A stretch of 64,000 nt of DNA from Variovorax sp. ZS18.2.2 (GCF_024701975.1 NZ_JANLNM010000001.1:1240001-1304000), one strand, 5' to 3'; shown: positions 10,575 to 24,272, counted from the first letter of the stretch. Translations and numbers: made by a program. The notes: generated by a model not told the origin, from the letters alone.

Positions 10575-11360
10575 ATGACCACCGACGCCGGCGCGAGCCA
10601 CATCAGCTCGCGCGACAACCCCCTGCTCAAGGACCTGCGCAAGCTCGCCCAGGACCCGGGCGCCTATCGCAAACTGGGACGCATCTGGCTCGAAGGCGAT
10701 CACCTGTGTCGGGCGGCGCTGGCACGCGGCGTCAAACCGGCGATTGCAGTGTTTTCGGAGTCTTTCTGGCCGACTGCCCCAGCCGAATGGGGTGCGAGTG
10801 CTATCAAAACCGTAGTTGTTGCCGACGACCTGCTGCGCGGCGTCAGCGGGCTGGAATCGCCAGCGCCGATGGGCTTCGTGCTCGACCAGCCGGCGCGGCC
10901 GGAGTTGATCCCGGACGCCCCGAGCGTGGTGCTCGACCGCCTGCAGGACGCCGGCAATGCCGGCTCCATCCTGCGCAGCGCGGCCGCTTTCGGCTTCACC
11001 CAGGTGATCGCGCTCAAAGGCACGGCTGCGTTGTGGGCGCCGAAGGTGCTGCGCGCCGGCATGGGCGCTCATTTCGGCCTGCGGCTGATCGAAGGCGTTG
11101 AAGCCGATGCGCTCGATGCGTTGAAGATTCCGCTGGTGGCGACCAGTTCGCACCACGGCGAGTGGCTACACAACGCCCGCTTGCCACACCCTTGCGCCTG
11201 GCTCATGGGCCACGAGGGGCAGGGCGTTTCCCCCGCGCTGGAAGCCCGGGCGACCCATCACATCCGCATCGCCCAGCCCGGTGGCGAGGAATCGCTGAAT
11301 GTGGCGGCCGCTGCGGCCATCTGCCTGCATGCGAGCGGAGCAGCCCTCCAGGCCAGATAA
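10575..11360 (+). CDS. SpoU/TrmH-family RNA 2'-O-methyltransferase
   Basis: SPOUT-fold enzyme expected to methylate a ribose 2'-OH in rRNA or tRNA with S-adenosylmethionine. It has 261 residues. An N-terminal substrate-binding domain (about 1-100) starts ISSRDNPLLKDLRKL. The three SpoU motifs follow: LDRLQDAGNAGSILRSAAAFG, the glycine-rich GHEGQGVSP, and EESLNVAAAAAICLHA near the C-terminus. It starts eight bases after rnhB and closes the envelope gene run. The exact target (RlmB-like or other) cannot be told from sequence alone. Confidence 0.88.
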   Translation: MTTDAGASHISSRDNPLLKDLRKLAQDPGAYRKLGRIWLEGDHLCRAALARGVKPAIAVFSESFWPTAPAEWGASAIKTVVVADDLLRGVSGLESPAPMGFVLDQPARPELIPDAPSVVLDRLQDAGNAGSILRSAAAFGFTQVIALKGTAALWAPKVLRAGMGAHFGLRLIEGVEADALDALKIPLVATSSHHGEWLHNARLPHPCAWLMGHEGQGVSPALEARATHHIRIAQPGGEESLNVAAAAAICLHASGAALQAR

Positions 11361-11402
11361 GGCCCCAGTCCGGGCTACAATCGGGGGCTTACTCGCAATA
11401 GC

Positions 11403-11477
11403 GTCGCCCGGCCGCCTTTAACGCCAAAATCCCCTTGAAGCAAGTCCGCAGGCAACGCGCCTGGGGCTCCGGGCGAC
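11403..11477 (+). promoter_or_regulatory. Structured carA leader
   Basis: A perfect 9-bp inverted repeat, GTCGCCCGG at 11403-11411 and CCGGGCGAC at 11469-11477, brackets a smaller hairpin (CAGGC, loop AACGC, GCCTG, extended by CCCC and GGGG). It sits just before the carA Shine-Dalgarno GGAGA at 11489-11493. A short frame within it (TTG 11435 to TAA 11482) would encode 15 residues with four arginines. A TACAAT box at 11376-11381 could be the -10 of the promoter. Folding and function are inference. Confidence 0.4.
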
Positions 11478-11498
11478 CGTAACCATCCGGAGAACCCA

Positions 11499-12693
11499 GT
11501 GCTTTTGTCTCTCAAGGGAAATTTCCCGCCCGCCATCCTGGCGCTCGCAGACGGCACGGTCTTTCAAGGCAATTCGATCGGAGCCGCCGGCTCCACGACC
11601 GGTGAAGTGGTGTTCAACACCGCCATGACCGGTTACCAGGAAATCCTCACCGACCCGAGCTACTGCCAGCAGATCGTGACCCTCACGTATCCGCACATCG
11701 GCAACTACGGCGTCAACGGGGAAGACATCGAAGCCGACAAGATCCATGCTGCGGGCCTGATCATCAAGGACCTGCCCCTCGTCGCCTCCAACTTCCGCCA
11801 GACCGCCACGCTGAGCGAGTACCTCGTGGCCGGCAAGACGGTCGCCATCGCGAACATCGACACCCGCAAGCTCACGCGGCACCTCCGCACCCACGGCGCG
11901 CAGAACGGCTGCATCCTGGGCCTGGCCGAAGGCGAAGCCGTGACACAGGCGCTGATCGACAAGGCCATCGCCGCCGCCAAGGCCGCGCCGAGCATGGCCG
12001 GCCTGGACCTCGCCAAGGTGGTGTCGGTCACCGAGACCTACGAGTGGACCGAAACCGAGTGGAAGCTCGGCGCGGGCTATGGCGTGCAGATCACGCCCAA
12101 GTTCCACGTGGTCGCCTTCGATTACGGCGTCAAGAAGAACATCCTGCGCATGATCGCCCAGCGCGGCGCGCGCATCACCGTGGTGCCGGCACAGACGCCC
12201 GCGGCCGACGTGCTCAAGCTCAAACCCGACGGCATCTTCCTGGCCAACGGACCCGGCGACCCGGAGCCTTGCGACTACGCCATCAGCGCCGTCAAGGAAC
12301 TGATCGAGACCGGCATTCCCACCTTCGGCATTTGCCTCGGCCACCAGATCATGGCGCTGGCCTCGGGCGCCAAGACCTTCAAGATGAAGTTCGGCCACCA
12401 TGGCGCGAACCATCCGGTGAAGGACCTCGACAACGGCCGCGTGAGCATCACCAGCCAGAACCACGGCTTCGCGGTCGACGAGAAGTCGCTGCCGGCCAAT
12501 CTGCGTCCCACCCACATCAGCCTGTTCGACAACACGCTGCAGGGGCTGGCGCGCACCGACAAGCCCGCGTTCTGCTTCCAGGGTCACCCGGAAGCCTCGC
12601 CGGGCCCCCACGACATCGGCTATCTGTTCGATCGCTTCACGGCACTCATGGAAAAGAACAAGACAGAAAAGACGGAACAGACGGAGAGCAAGA

Positions 12694-12701
<8 letters not shown>
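11499..12701 (+). CDS. carA: Carbamoyl phosphate synthase small subunit
   Basis: Glutaminase subunit that supplies ammonia to CarB for carbamoyl phosphate, precursor of arginine and pyrimidines. It has 400 residues from a GTG with a good Shine-Dalgarno five bases upstream. The CarA N-terminal domain contains [21 protein letters not shown]. The class I amidotransferase domain holds the nucleophile in GICLGHQI (C279) and the His-Glu site in [13 protein letters not shown]. The last 15 residues are a K/E/T-rich tail. The stop overlaps carB by eight bases. Confidence 0.97.
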
Positions 12702-15942
<3,241 letters not shown>

Positions 15943-15950
15943 GCGTCGCC

Positions 15951-16820
15951 ATGAAAACGCAGCTCGTCGAATTGGATCTGGCCGACTGGAATGCGGCCAC
16001 GCCCAACGAGGCGTGGATCGCGGAGCTGGAGGCGGGCAAGGTGCTGTACTTCCCGCGCCTGGGCTTCGAGCTGCTGCCCGAAGAGCGCAGCCTGCTCACG
16101 CCCAGCCTGCTGTCGCCCGACGTGCGCAACATCAGCCTCGACGCCAACGGCAAGCTCAAGGGCGCCGTCGGCGACGAGGCGGTGCAGCGCACGGCGGCCG
16201 CGATGGTGGGGCGGTTTCGCGCGCAGGCGCAGCAGCTGATCCACGGCCTGCTGCCGCACTACACGCCGGCCCTGCGGTTGGCACCCACGAGCTACCGGCC
16301 GGCGCAGGTCGAGACGCGCGTGCAGTCGTGGCGCGCGGACGATCGCCGGCTGCACGTGGACTCGTTCCCCTCGCGGCCGAACTATGGCGAGCGCATCCTG
16401 CGGGTGTTCACCAACGTCAATCCCGAAGGCGCGCCGCGCGTCTGGCGCGTGGGCGAGCCCTTCGAGGACATCGCCAAGCGCTTCCTGCCACGGGCCAAAC
16501 CGTATGTGCGCTGGCAGGCCAGGCTGCTGCAGGCGCTGCACGTGACCAAGTCCTTCCGCAGCGAATACGACCACCTGATGCTTCAGCTGCACGACGGCAT
16601 GAAGTCAGACATGGCGTACCAGGAAACCTCGCCGCAGGAGAAGGCCGAGTTCCCGCCGGGTTCGGTGTGGGTGTGCTTTTCCGACCAGACCTCGCACGCC
16701 GTCATGGCGGGCCAGTACATGCTCGAACAGACCCTTCATCTGGCCGCTTCGAAGCAATACAATCCCGACTCGAGCCCGCTCGCCATCCTGAGCCGGCTGA
16801 CCGGACGCAATCTCGTCTGA
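15951..16820 (+). CDS. kdoO: Probable Kdo 3-hydroxylase (Fe(II)/2-oxoglutarate dioxygenase)
   Basis: Resembles the Kdo hydroxylase family of Burkholderia and Yersinia, which oxidises the Kdo sugar of the LPS inner core using iron, oxygen and 2-oxoglutarate. From the ATG at 15951, eight bases after carB, it has 289 residues. A plausible iron triad is visible: H135-x-D137 in LHVDSFPSRPNYGERILR and H249 in SDQTSHAVMAGQ. No signal peptide or membrane helix is seen, which fits action on a lipid precursor at the cytoplasmic face. The family assignment is from remembered motifs; substrate is inferred. Confidence 0.72.
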   Translation: MKTQLVELDLADWNAATPNEAWIAELEAGKVLYFPRLGFELLPEERSLLTPSLLSPDVRNISLDANGKLKGAVGDEAVQRTAAAMVGRFRAQAQQLIHGLLPHYTPALRLAPTSYRPAQVETRVQSWRADDRRLHVDSFPSRPNYGERILRVFTNVNPEGAPRVWRVGEPFEDIAKRFLPRAKPYVRWQARLLQALHVTKSFRSEYDHLMLQLHDGMKSDMAYQETSPQEKAEFPPGSVWVCFSDQTSHAVMAGQYMLEQTLHLAASKQYNPDSSPLAILSRLTGRNLV

Positions 16821-16836
16821 TCTGTCCCCCCAATCG

Positions 16837-16869
16837 ACCGCCGAACGGCATCGTTCGGCGGTTTCGCTT
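16837..16869 (+). terminator. Intrinsic terminator before greA
   Basis: An 11-bp perfect stem (16837-16847 with 16852-16862, arms ACCGCCGAACG and CGTTCGGCGGT) has a GCAT loop and a short T-rich tail TTTCGCTTT. It lies 16 bases after the Kdo hydroxylase stop and ends about 15 bases before the greA start. It probably ends carAB-kdoO transcripts or attenuates greA. Confidence 0.7.
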
Positions 16870-16884
16870 TATGGAGAACCAAAC

Positions 16885-17361
16885 ATGGCCACCATTCCAA
16901 TCACCAAGCGCGGTGCCGCAAAGCTGCGCGCCGAGCTGCACCAGCTCAAGACCGTGGACCGCCCCTGGGTCATCAACGCGATCTCAGAAGCCCGCGCGCA
17001 GGGCGACCTGAGCGAGAACGCCGAGTACGAAGTCGCCAAGGACCGCCAGGGCTTCATCGAAGGTCGCATCCAGGAGGTCGAGGGCAAGCTCTCGGCTGCG
17101 CAGATCATCGATCCGACCGAGCTCGACGCCGGCGGCAAGATCGTGTTCGGCTCGACCGTGGAACTCGAGGAAGAAGAGTCCGGCGAAGCCGTCAAGTACC
17201 AGATCGTGGGCGAGGACGAGGCCGACCTGAAGCTGGGCCTCATCAACATCTCCAGCCCGATTGCCCGCGCGCTGATCGGCAAGGAAGAGGGCGACACCGC
17301 CGAAGTGCAGGCCCCGGGCGGCCTGAAGCGCTACGAGATCGTGGCCGTCCGCTACCTCTGA
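16885..17361 (+). CDS. greA: Transcription elongation factor GreA
   Basis: Binds the RNA polymerase secondary channel and stimulates cleavage of backtracked transcripts. The 158 residues are standard. The N-terminal coiled coil contains the GDLSENAEY tip with its catalytic acidic residues (D44, E47), followed by a C-terminal FKBP-like domain ending GLKRYEIVAVRYL. A Shine-Dalgarno GGAGAA precedes the ATG. An intrinsic terminator lies between it and the upstream gene, so its expression may need its own promoter or readthrough. Confidence 0.96.
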   Translation: MATIPITKRGAAKLRAELHQLKTVDRPWVINAISEARAQGDLSENAEYEVAKDRQGFIEGRIQEVEGKLSAAQIIDPTELDAGGKIVFGSTVELEEEESGEAVKYQIVGEDEADLKLGLINISSPIARALIGKEEGDTAEVQAPGGLKRYEIVAVRYL

Positions 17362-17372
17362 TCGATTCTTCG

Positions 17373-17789
17373 ATGAAAGACCGCCTCGCCCTGTTGCTCG
17401 CCGCCTTCTGGTGGGGCAGCCTCACGACGATCGGCTTCCTGGTGGTGCCGATGCTGTTCGCCAAGCTCGGCAATCCGGCTGTTGCGGGCAATTTCGCCGG
17501 CCAGCTGTTCGAGGCGCAGAGCTGGGTCGCCATTGGGTGCGGCCTGATCCTGCTGATTCATTTTCGGAGCAAGGCCGACGAGCGCATGGACGCGGCCACG
17601 ATGACCTCCATCGGCCTGGTCCTTGGTGCGTTGTTGCTGGCACTGCTCCAGCAGTACGCAGTGGCGCCTCGCATCCTGGCGCGGGACAACCTCAAGCTGT
17701 GGCACGCCCTTGGCAGCGGCATGTATGTCGTGCAATGGGTGTGCACCTTGGTACTGCTCTGGCGCATGGGCGCTCGGCCCGGTCGTTGA
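17373..17789 (+). CDS. DUF4149-type small membrane protein
   Basis: Function unknown. The 138 residues form four predicted membrane helices: about 5-28 (LALLLAAFWWGSLTTIGFLV), 48-64, 75-95 and 115-132. The pattern with WWGSLTTIGFLVVPMLFAKL at the N-terminus matches the DUF4149/TMEM205-like group as remembered. It starts 11 bases after greA and may be co-transcribed with it. Betaproteobacterial genomes often carry this gene near greA. Confidence 0.75.
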   Translation: MKDRLALLLAAFWWGSLTTIGFLVVPMLFAKLGNPAVAGNFAGQLFEAQSWVAIGCGLILLIHFRSKADERMDAATMTSIGLVLGALLLALLQQYAVAPRILARDNLKLWHALGSGMYVVQWVCTLVLLWRMGARPGR

Positions 17790-17809
17790 CCAGCCGCCGA
17801 TAAAGCGGC

Positions 17810-17831
17810 GATGGCGGCTTTCGCCGCCATC
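17810..17831. terminator. Hairpin between convergent genes
   Basis: An 8-bp perfect stem (GATGGCGG at 17810-17817 and CCGCCATC at 17824-17831) with a CTTTCG loop lies between the convergent DUF4149 gene and the glycosyltransferase-like gene. A second weaker GCCGC/GCGGC pair sits just before it. No strong T run is present, so it is only a probable bidirectional terminator. Confidence 0.4.
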
Positions 17832-17838
17832 TACACAC

Positions 17839-18579
17839 TCACTCTTTCCAGAACTTCGCGACCCAGTTCGCGGGCCGGATATAGCGGAAGGCGCGATTGC
17901 GCCGTCCCGCCAGCGCATCGGGCGGATTGCACTCGCCATGGAAGATCATGATGCGTGCGCCTTCGGGAACGAATGGCTCTTCCCAGTAGTTGGTCGGCCA
18001 GGTCGGAATGCCGTGGTACTTGAAGCTAGGGCACCAGGCTTCGGGCCAGTAGGAAAGCTTGCCTTGCTTGTGCAGGAAGTCCGACAGGTAGGCCTGCTCG
18101 TTGCGGTGTTCGGCCTGCACCTTGTCCATGTTGGCGCGGAAATGCGCCAGCACGTCGGCATGGGCGCCCAGCTCGAAGCGGTAGACCGATGAATTCCCGG
18201 TGATCCTCTCGCGCCGCCAGGGGCGGGCGTAGTCGTGAATGATCAGGAACTCGCCGGGCTGCTCGAAGAAGGCGTCCAGGCTGCCCACGACGACCACATC
18301 GACGTCCAGGAAGAGGGCGGTGCCGCGCAGGCCGTGCAGGTCCTGCTCGAAGGTCGTGAGCTTCTTCCAGGCGCCGTCGCGCTGGCCGGGGGCCAGTTGC
18401 AGGTTCAGCGGCGGGATCGGCAGGCAGGTCACCTCGGGGCGGATGCCGGCACCGTCATCGGTCAGGCAGACGAACTTGAAGTCGCCGCTCAGGTTGCGGC
18501 GCACCATCGCATAGAGGCGGTTGACGTATTCGGGGCCGTATTTCGTGCCCCATTTCATGCAGAGGATATGGCGAGTCAT
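17839..18579 (-). CDS. Glycosyltransferase-like protein of unknown substrate
   Basis: 246 residues with features of a GT-A fold sugar transferase: N-terminal strand HILCMKWGTKYGPEYVNRLY, and a DxD-type metal-site motif LFLDVDVVVVG with D92 and D94. An acidic or aromatic C-terminal half includes EQAYLSDFL and IMIFHGECNPP. No signal peptide or membrane helix is seen, so it is likely cytosolic and may act on LPS or another glycan. It stands alone with no sugar-biosynthesis neighbours. Enzyme class is inferred; substrate is unknown. Confidence 0.6.
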   Translation of the reverse strand: MTRHILCMKWGTKYGPEYVNRLYAMVRRNLSGDFKFVCLTDDGAGIRPEVTCLPIPPLNLQLAPGQRDGAWKKLTTFEQDLHGLRGTALFLDVDVVVVGSLDAFFEQPGEFLIIHDYARPWRRERITGNSSVYRFELGAHADVLAHFRANMDKVQAEHRNEQAYLSDFLHKQGKLSYWPEAWCPSFKYHGIPTWPTNYWEEPFVPEGARIMIFHGECNPPDALAGRRNRAFRYIRPANWVAKFWKE

Positions 18580-18589
18580 CGGTTCTCCC

Positions 18590-18700
18590 CCAGGCTGCGC
18601 GCACTTCGTGTCGCTACGCCAACTCCCTCACCGGGGGCAACACCAGCGGCCCGGCGAAGCCGGTTCCGCGGTGTTCGCACGTGAAGACGAAGCATCAAAG
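18590..18700. repeat. REP-like intergenic repeat element
   Basis: The 148-base gap between the glycosyltransferase-like gene and yhbY holds hairpin-rich DNA, including CCGGC-GAA-GCCGG at 18651-18663 and a CCGGGGG run. It resembles a dispersed non-coding repeat remembered from Variovorax-type genomes. Only one copy was recognised in this window, so the repeat assignment rests on memory and needs a genome search. Confidence 0.35.
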
Positions 18701-18727
18701 CCAGGACTGTGGTTGTGCTGAGCACCC

Positions 18728-19207
18728 TCAGTCCGACTGGTTGCGCTTCTTGGCCGACAACGGCCGCTTGGCCTTGGCGCGCTTGATGGTGCCGCCGGGG
18801 GTGAGGCGCTGGTTGCCGAGCACGCGCAGGGTCTTGATCTCGGGGCGCTGGCCGCCGCGCTTGCTGTACTTCAGGACCTTGACGTCGCGCGGACCGGGCA
18901 TGCGGTCTTCATCGACCACTTTTTCCTTTTCGGGGATCGGGCGCCAGAGCACCAGCAGCTTGCCGATGTGCTGGATGGGGGCGGCGTCGAGCTCGTTGGC
19001 AAGCTCCTGCAGCATGGCATCGCGGGCGAGGCGGTCGTCGGAGAAGACGCGGACCTTGATCAGGCCATGGGCCTTGAGCGCCGCGTCGGCTTCCTTTTTC
19101 ACGGCAGGGGTAAGCCCGTCTCCACCGACCATGACGATCGGATCCAGGTGGTGAGCTTCGGCGCGGTGCACCTTGCGCTCGGCAGGGGTAAGTTGAATGG
19201 CGGGCAT
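18728..19207 (-). CDS. yhbY: YhbY-family CRM-domain RNA-binding protein
   Basis: Binds pre-50S ribosomal particles and probably assists large-subunit assembly. From the ATG at 19207 it has 159 residues. The N-terminal CRM domain (residues 1-100) opens LTPAERKVHRAEAHHLDPIVMVG and contains the RNA-binding GGDGLTPAV loop. About 60 further residues form a basic, likely disordered tail rich in K and R, making it longer than the roughly 97-residue E. coli protein. It is divergent from rlmE, another ribosome-assembly gene, with 32 bases between starts. Confidence 0.9.
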   Translation of the reverse strand: MPAIQLTPAERKVHRAEAHHLDPIVMVGGDGLTPAVKKEADAALKAHGLIKVRVFSDDRLARDAMLQELANELDAAPIQHIGKLLVLWRPIPEKEKVVDEDRMPGPRDVKVLKYSKRGGQRPEIKTLRVLGNQRLTPGGTIKRAKAKRPLSAKKRNQSD

Positions 19208-19239
19208 CCCCGTATTATCGAGGGTAGATAAGCACCCCA

Positions 19240-19908
19240 ATGAGCACCAAAGCAAAAAGCAAAAAAGTCAACAAAGCCTGGCTTCACGATCACATCAATG
19301 ATCCGTACGTGAAATTGGCCACGCGAGAGGGGTATCGCGCACGCGCTGCCTACAAGCTCAAGGAGATCGACGAGTCGCTGGGGCTGGTCAAACCGGGCCA
19401 GTTGGTGGTCGACTTGGGCTCCACGCCCGGGGCCTGGAGCCAGTACCTGCGGCGGCGCATGTCGCCCGAGGGCGCCGCGGTCGGCACGCTGAACGGCACC
19501 ATCATCGCGCTCGACATGCTGGCCATGGAGCCCATCGAGGGCGTCACCTTCCTCCAGGGGGACTTCCGTGAGGCAGAGCTGCTGGAGCAGGTGCTGGGCG
19601 TGCTGGCGGGCCGGAAGGCTGACCTGGTGGTCTCGGACATGGCGCCCAACATTTCGGGCATCCATTCGGCCGACGGGGCCCGCATTGCGCACCTGATCGA
19701 GCTGGCAGTCGACTTCGCCCAGCACCACCTGAAGCCCGAAGGGGCGCTGGTTGCCAAGCTTTTCCATGGGGGCGGCTATGACGAATCGGTCAAGCTGTTC
19801 AAGGCCAGTTTTCGTACCGTCAAGCCGTTCAAGCCCAAGGCTTCGCGCGATAAATCGGCCGAGACCTTCCTGGTCGGGATGGGTTTGAAGGCCCTGGATA
19901 CGCCTTGA
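19240..19908 (+). CDS. rlmE: 23S rRNA 2'-O-methyltransferase RlmE (FtsJ/RrmJ)
   Basis: Methylates the ribose of U2552 in 23S rRNA in late 50S assembly. It has 222 residues. The SAM-binding motif is [13 protein letters not shown], and the catalytic K-D-K-E set is seen as K in [10 protein letters not shown] in [12 protein letters not shown] in [10 protein letters not shown] and E in AETFLVGMG. Its placement directly upstream of ftsH is conserved across proteobacteria. A TATTAT box at 19213-19218 in the short divergent gap may serve as a -10, but no well-spaced -35 was seen. Confidence 0.95.
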   Translation: MSTKAKSKKVNKAWLHDHINDPYVKLATREGYRARAAYKLKEIDESLGLVKPGQLVVDLGSTPGAWSQYLRRRMSPEGAAVGTLNGTIIALDMLAMEPIEGVTFLQGDFREAELLEQVLGVLAGRKADLVVSDMAPNISGIHSADGARIAHLIELAVDFAQHHLKPEGALVAKLFHGGGYDESVKLFKASFRTVKPFKPKASRDKSAETFLVGMGLKALDTP

Positions 19909-20000
19909 TACCTTGCCGCCACGGGTCGTCAGGGGGCGCAAACCCTTGTCAGGCTATGGCTGCTTTAGGGAAATGCCCGTTTTTCGCAGCTTGAAAAGCC

Positions 20001-20006
20001 TAAAAT
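20001..20006 (+). promoter_or_regulatory. Candidate -10 box for ftsH
   Basis: TAAAAT lies 70 bases before the proposed ftsH start, in the AT-richer part of the 167-base rlmE-ftsH gap. The matching -35 position is a poor fit (CGTTTT). A nearby CTTGAAA looks like half of a heat-shock promoter, but its partner CCCAT is 25 bases away, too far. Confidence 0.3.
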
Positions 20007-20075
20007 GGGGCGCAATTGCGTACCCATAGCGCGTTTTTTCACATCCTCGTCACGCGCTTTCGACTGGAGCTTCGT

Positions 20076-21992
<1,917 letters not shown>

Positions 21993-21999
21993 GGTGGGC

Positions 22000-22938
22000 T
22001 TGAAATCAAGCAACAACGGGGCCTCTGGCCCCGTTTTTCATGGTGAGCTGGGCGGCGCGGTCTGGCAGACCTCGCGCTTCAGGATCGACCTCGCGCAACC
22101 GCGCGTGATGGGCATCGTCAACGTCACACCCGACTCTTTCTCCGATGGCGGCGCACACGCCTCCACCGAGGCCGCGCTGCGTCATTGCGAGCAGTTGCTG
22201 AAGGAGGGCGCGGACATCCTCGACATCGGCGGTGAATCCACCCGCCCGGGCAGCCCGGCCGTGCCGCTCGATGCCGAGCTGGCGCGCGTGCTGCCGGTGG
22301 TGCGCGAGGCGGCGAAGCTGAACGTGCCGCTCTCCATCGACACCTACAAGCCCGAGGTCATGCGCGCGGTGCTCGACCTGGGCGCGGATATCGTCAACGA
22401 CATCTGGGCGCTGCGCCAGCCGGGCGCGCGCGAGGCCGTGGCGGCGCATCCGTCGTGCGGCATCTGCCTGATGCACATGCACCGCGATCCGCAGACCATG
22501 CAGGCCGTGCCCATGCACGGCGACGTGGTCCCCGAGGTGATGGCGTTCTGGGCTGCGCAGTTGGCGCAGCTTCACGCGCTGCAGATCGATTCGTCCCGCA
22601 TCACGCTCGACCCGGGCGTTGGCTTCGGGAAAACCGTGGTACAGAATTTCGCCCTCTTGGGCCGGCAGCGCGAACTGCTCGTTGCCGGCTATCCGCTGTT
22701 GCTGGGCTGGTCGCGCAAGTCGTCGATCGGCGCCGTCACGGGCATCGAAGCGGCGGGCGAGCGCATCGTGCCCAGCGTCGCAGCCGCCGTGCTGGCCGTG
22801 GACCGTGGCGCCGCCGTGGTGCGCGTGCACGATGTGCGCGACACGGTAGCTGCTCTCGCCGTGTGGCGCGCGATGAAAGCGACGGCACCGCAAGCACAAG
22901 CACAACCACAACAAACAAAAGAGGAACCCACAGCATGA
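22000..22938 (+). CDS. folP: Dihydropteroate synthase
   Basis: Joins 6-hydroxymethyl-7,8-dihydropterin pyrophosphate and p-aminobenzoate; the sulfonamide target. The core starts [26 protein letters not shown], with the second signature [14 protein letters not shown] and the C-terminal GWSRKSSIG segment. The start is uncertain. TTG 22000, with GAGG five bases upstream, gives 312 residues; GTG 21994 is close; no ATG is in frame before 22108, which would remove the first conserved strand. The first 20 codons overlap a strong terminator hairpin. The 3' end overlaps glmM (ATGA). Confidence 0.93.
   Translation: MKSSNNGASGPVFHGELGGAVWQTSRFRIDLAQPRVMGIVNVTPDSFSDGGAHASTEAALRHCEQLLKEGADILDIGGESTRPGSPAVPLDAELARVLPVVREAAKLNVPLSIDTYKPEVMRAVLDLGADIVNDIWALRQPGAREAVAAHPSCGICLMHMHRDPQTMQAVPMHGDVVPEVMAFWAAQLAQLHALQIDSSRITLDPGVGFGKTVVQNFALLGRQRELLVAGYPLLLGWSRKSSIGAVTGIEAAGERIVPSVAAAVLAVDRGAAVVRVHDVRDTVAALAVWRAMKATAPQAQAQPQQTKEEPTA
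22015..22038 (+). terminator. Intrinsic terminator after ftsH, inside the folP 5' end
   Basis: A 9-bp perfect stem, AACGGGGCC at 22015-22023 and GGCCCCGTT at 22027-22035, with a TCT loop and a T5 run at 22034-22038. It begins 23 bases after the ftsH stop. It overlaps the start of the only open folP frame, so it may reduce readthrough into folP-glmM. Confidence 0.75.
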
Positions 22939-24272
22939 CCCGCAAATACTTCGGCACCGACGGCATCCGCGGCACGGTCGGCCAATCGCCCATCACGCCC
23001 GATTTCGTGCTGCGCCTCGCGCACGCCGTGGGCCGCGTGCTCAAGAAAACCGAATCCCGCCCCCGCGTGCTGATCGGCAAGGACACCCGCATTTCCGGCT
23101 ACATGCTCGAATCGGCGCTCGAATCGGGCTTCAATTCCGCTGGTGTCGACGTGGTGCTGCTGGGCCCGCTGCCCACGCCCGGTGTGGCGTATCTCACGCG
23201 CGCCCAGCGCGCCAGCCTCGGTGTGGTGATCAGCGCGAGCCACAACGCCTTTCCCGACAACGGCATCAAGTTCTTCAGCGCGCAGGGCACCAAGCTCGAT
23301 GATGCATGGGAGCTGGCCGTCGAAGCCGCGCTGGAAGAAGCGCCGGTCTGGGTGGATTCCGTCAACCTCGGCAAGGCCCGCCGCCTTGACGATGCGTCTG
23401 GCCGCTACATCGAGTTCTGCAAAAGCACTTTCTCGAATGACCTGACGCTGAGGAACATGAAGCTCGTGGTCGATGCCGCGCACGGCGCGGCCTACCAGGT
23501 GGCACCTAACGTGTTCCACGAGCTGGGCGCCGAAGTCAGCAGCATCGGCTGCGCACCCGACGGGCTCAACATCAACAAGGGCTTTGGCGCCACGCATCCC
23601 GAGGCGCTGGTCGCCGCGGTGACGGCACAGAAGGCCGACTACGGCATCGCGCTCGACGGCGATGCCGACCGCCTGCAGCTGGTCGATGCCAGCGGGCGAC
23701 TGTTCAACGGCGACGAACTGCTCTACCTGATGGTGGCGGAGCGCATTGCGCGCGGCGAGAAGCCGGTGGGCGTGGTCGGCACGCTGATGACCAACAAGGC
23801 GGTGGAAGTCGCGCTGCGCGGGCAGGGCGTCGAGTTCGTGCGCGCCAAGGTGGGCGACCGCTACGTGCTCGAAGAGCTCGACAAGCGCGGCTGGTTGCTC
23901 GGCGGTGAGGGCTCGGGCCACCTGCTGGCGCTCGACCGCCACACCACCGGCGATGGCATCGTGAGCGCACTGCAGGTGCTGCAGGCGTGCGTCCGCAGCG
24001 GCAAGACGGTGGCGCAGCTGCTCGAAGGCGTCACGCTGTTCCCGCAGACGCTGATCAACGTGCGCCTCGCACCCGACCAGAACTGGAAGGACAACAAGGC
24101 GCTGGCCAGCGAAACGCAGCGCATCGAGGCCGAATTGGGCGACGGAGGCCGCGTGCTGATCCGCGCGAGCGGCACCGAGCCGCTGGTTCGCGTGATGGTC
24201 GAGGCGCGGGATGCAAAGCAATCCAGGTCGTGCGCAGAACGCCTCGCAGCGACGCTGGAGCCGGCGCGGTGA
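22935..24272 (+). CDS. glmM: Phosphoglucosamine mutase
   Basis: Interconverts glucosamine 6- and 1-phosphate, supplying UDP-GlcNAc for peptidoglycan and lipid A. It has 445 residues of standard length. The phosphoserine loop is VISASHN with S102, the metal-binding loop is LDGDADR, the sugar-binding loop is GGEGSGH, and the phosphate-binding loop is [12 protein letters not shown] near the C-terminus. Both ends overlap neighbours by four bases, in the conserved ftsH-folP-glmM order. Confidence 0.97.
   Translation: MTRKYFGTDGIRGTVGQSPITPDFVLRLAHAVGRVLKKTESRPRVLIGKDTRISGYMLESALESGFNSAGVDVVLLGPLPTPGVAYLTRAQRASLGVVISASHNAFPDNGIKFFSAQGTKLDDAWELAVEAALEEAPVWVDSVNLGKARRLDDASGRYIEFCKSTFSNDLTLRNMKLVVDAAHGAAYQVAPNVFHELGAEVSSIGCAPDGLNINKGFGATHPEALVAAVTAQKADYGIALDGDADRLQLVDASGRLFNGDELLYLMVAERIARGEKPVGVVGTLMTNKAVEVALRGQGVEFVRAKVGDRYVLEELDKRGWLLGGEGSGHLLALDRHTTGDGIVSALQVLQACVRSGKTVAQLLEGVTLFPQTLINVRLAPDQNWKDNKALASETQRIEAELGDGGRVLIRASGTEPLVRVMVEARDAKQSRSCAERLAATLEPAR

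Noticed and set aside
19990..20028. Sigma-32 promoter for ftsH (CTTGAAA and CCCAT)
   Set aside because: The elements are 25 bases apart, too far for a heat-shock promoter.
20016..20075. Upstream TTG start for ftsH
   Set aside because: It adds 20 non-conserved residues; the TTG at 20076 has GGAG at the right distance and the family N-terminus.
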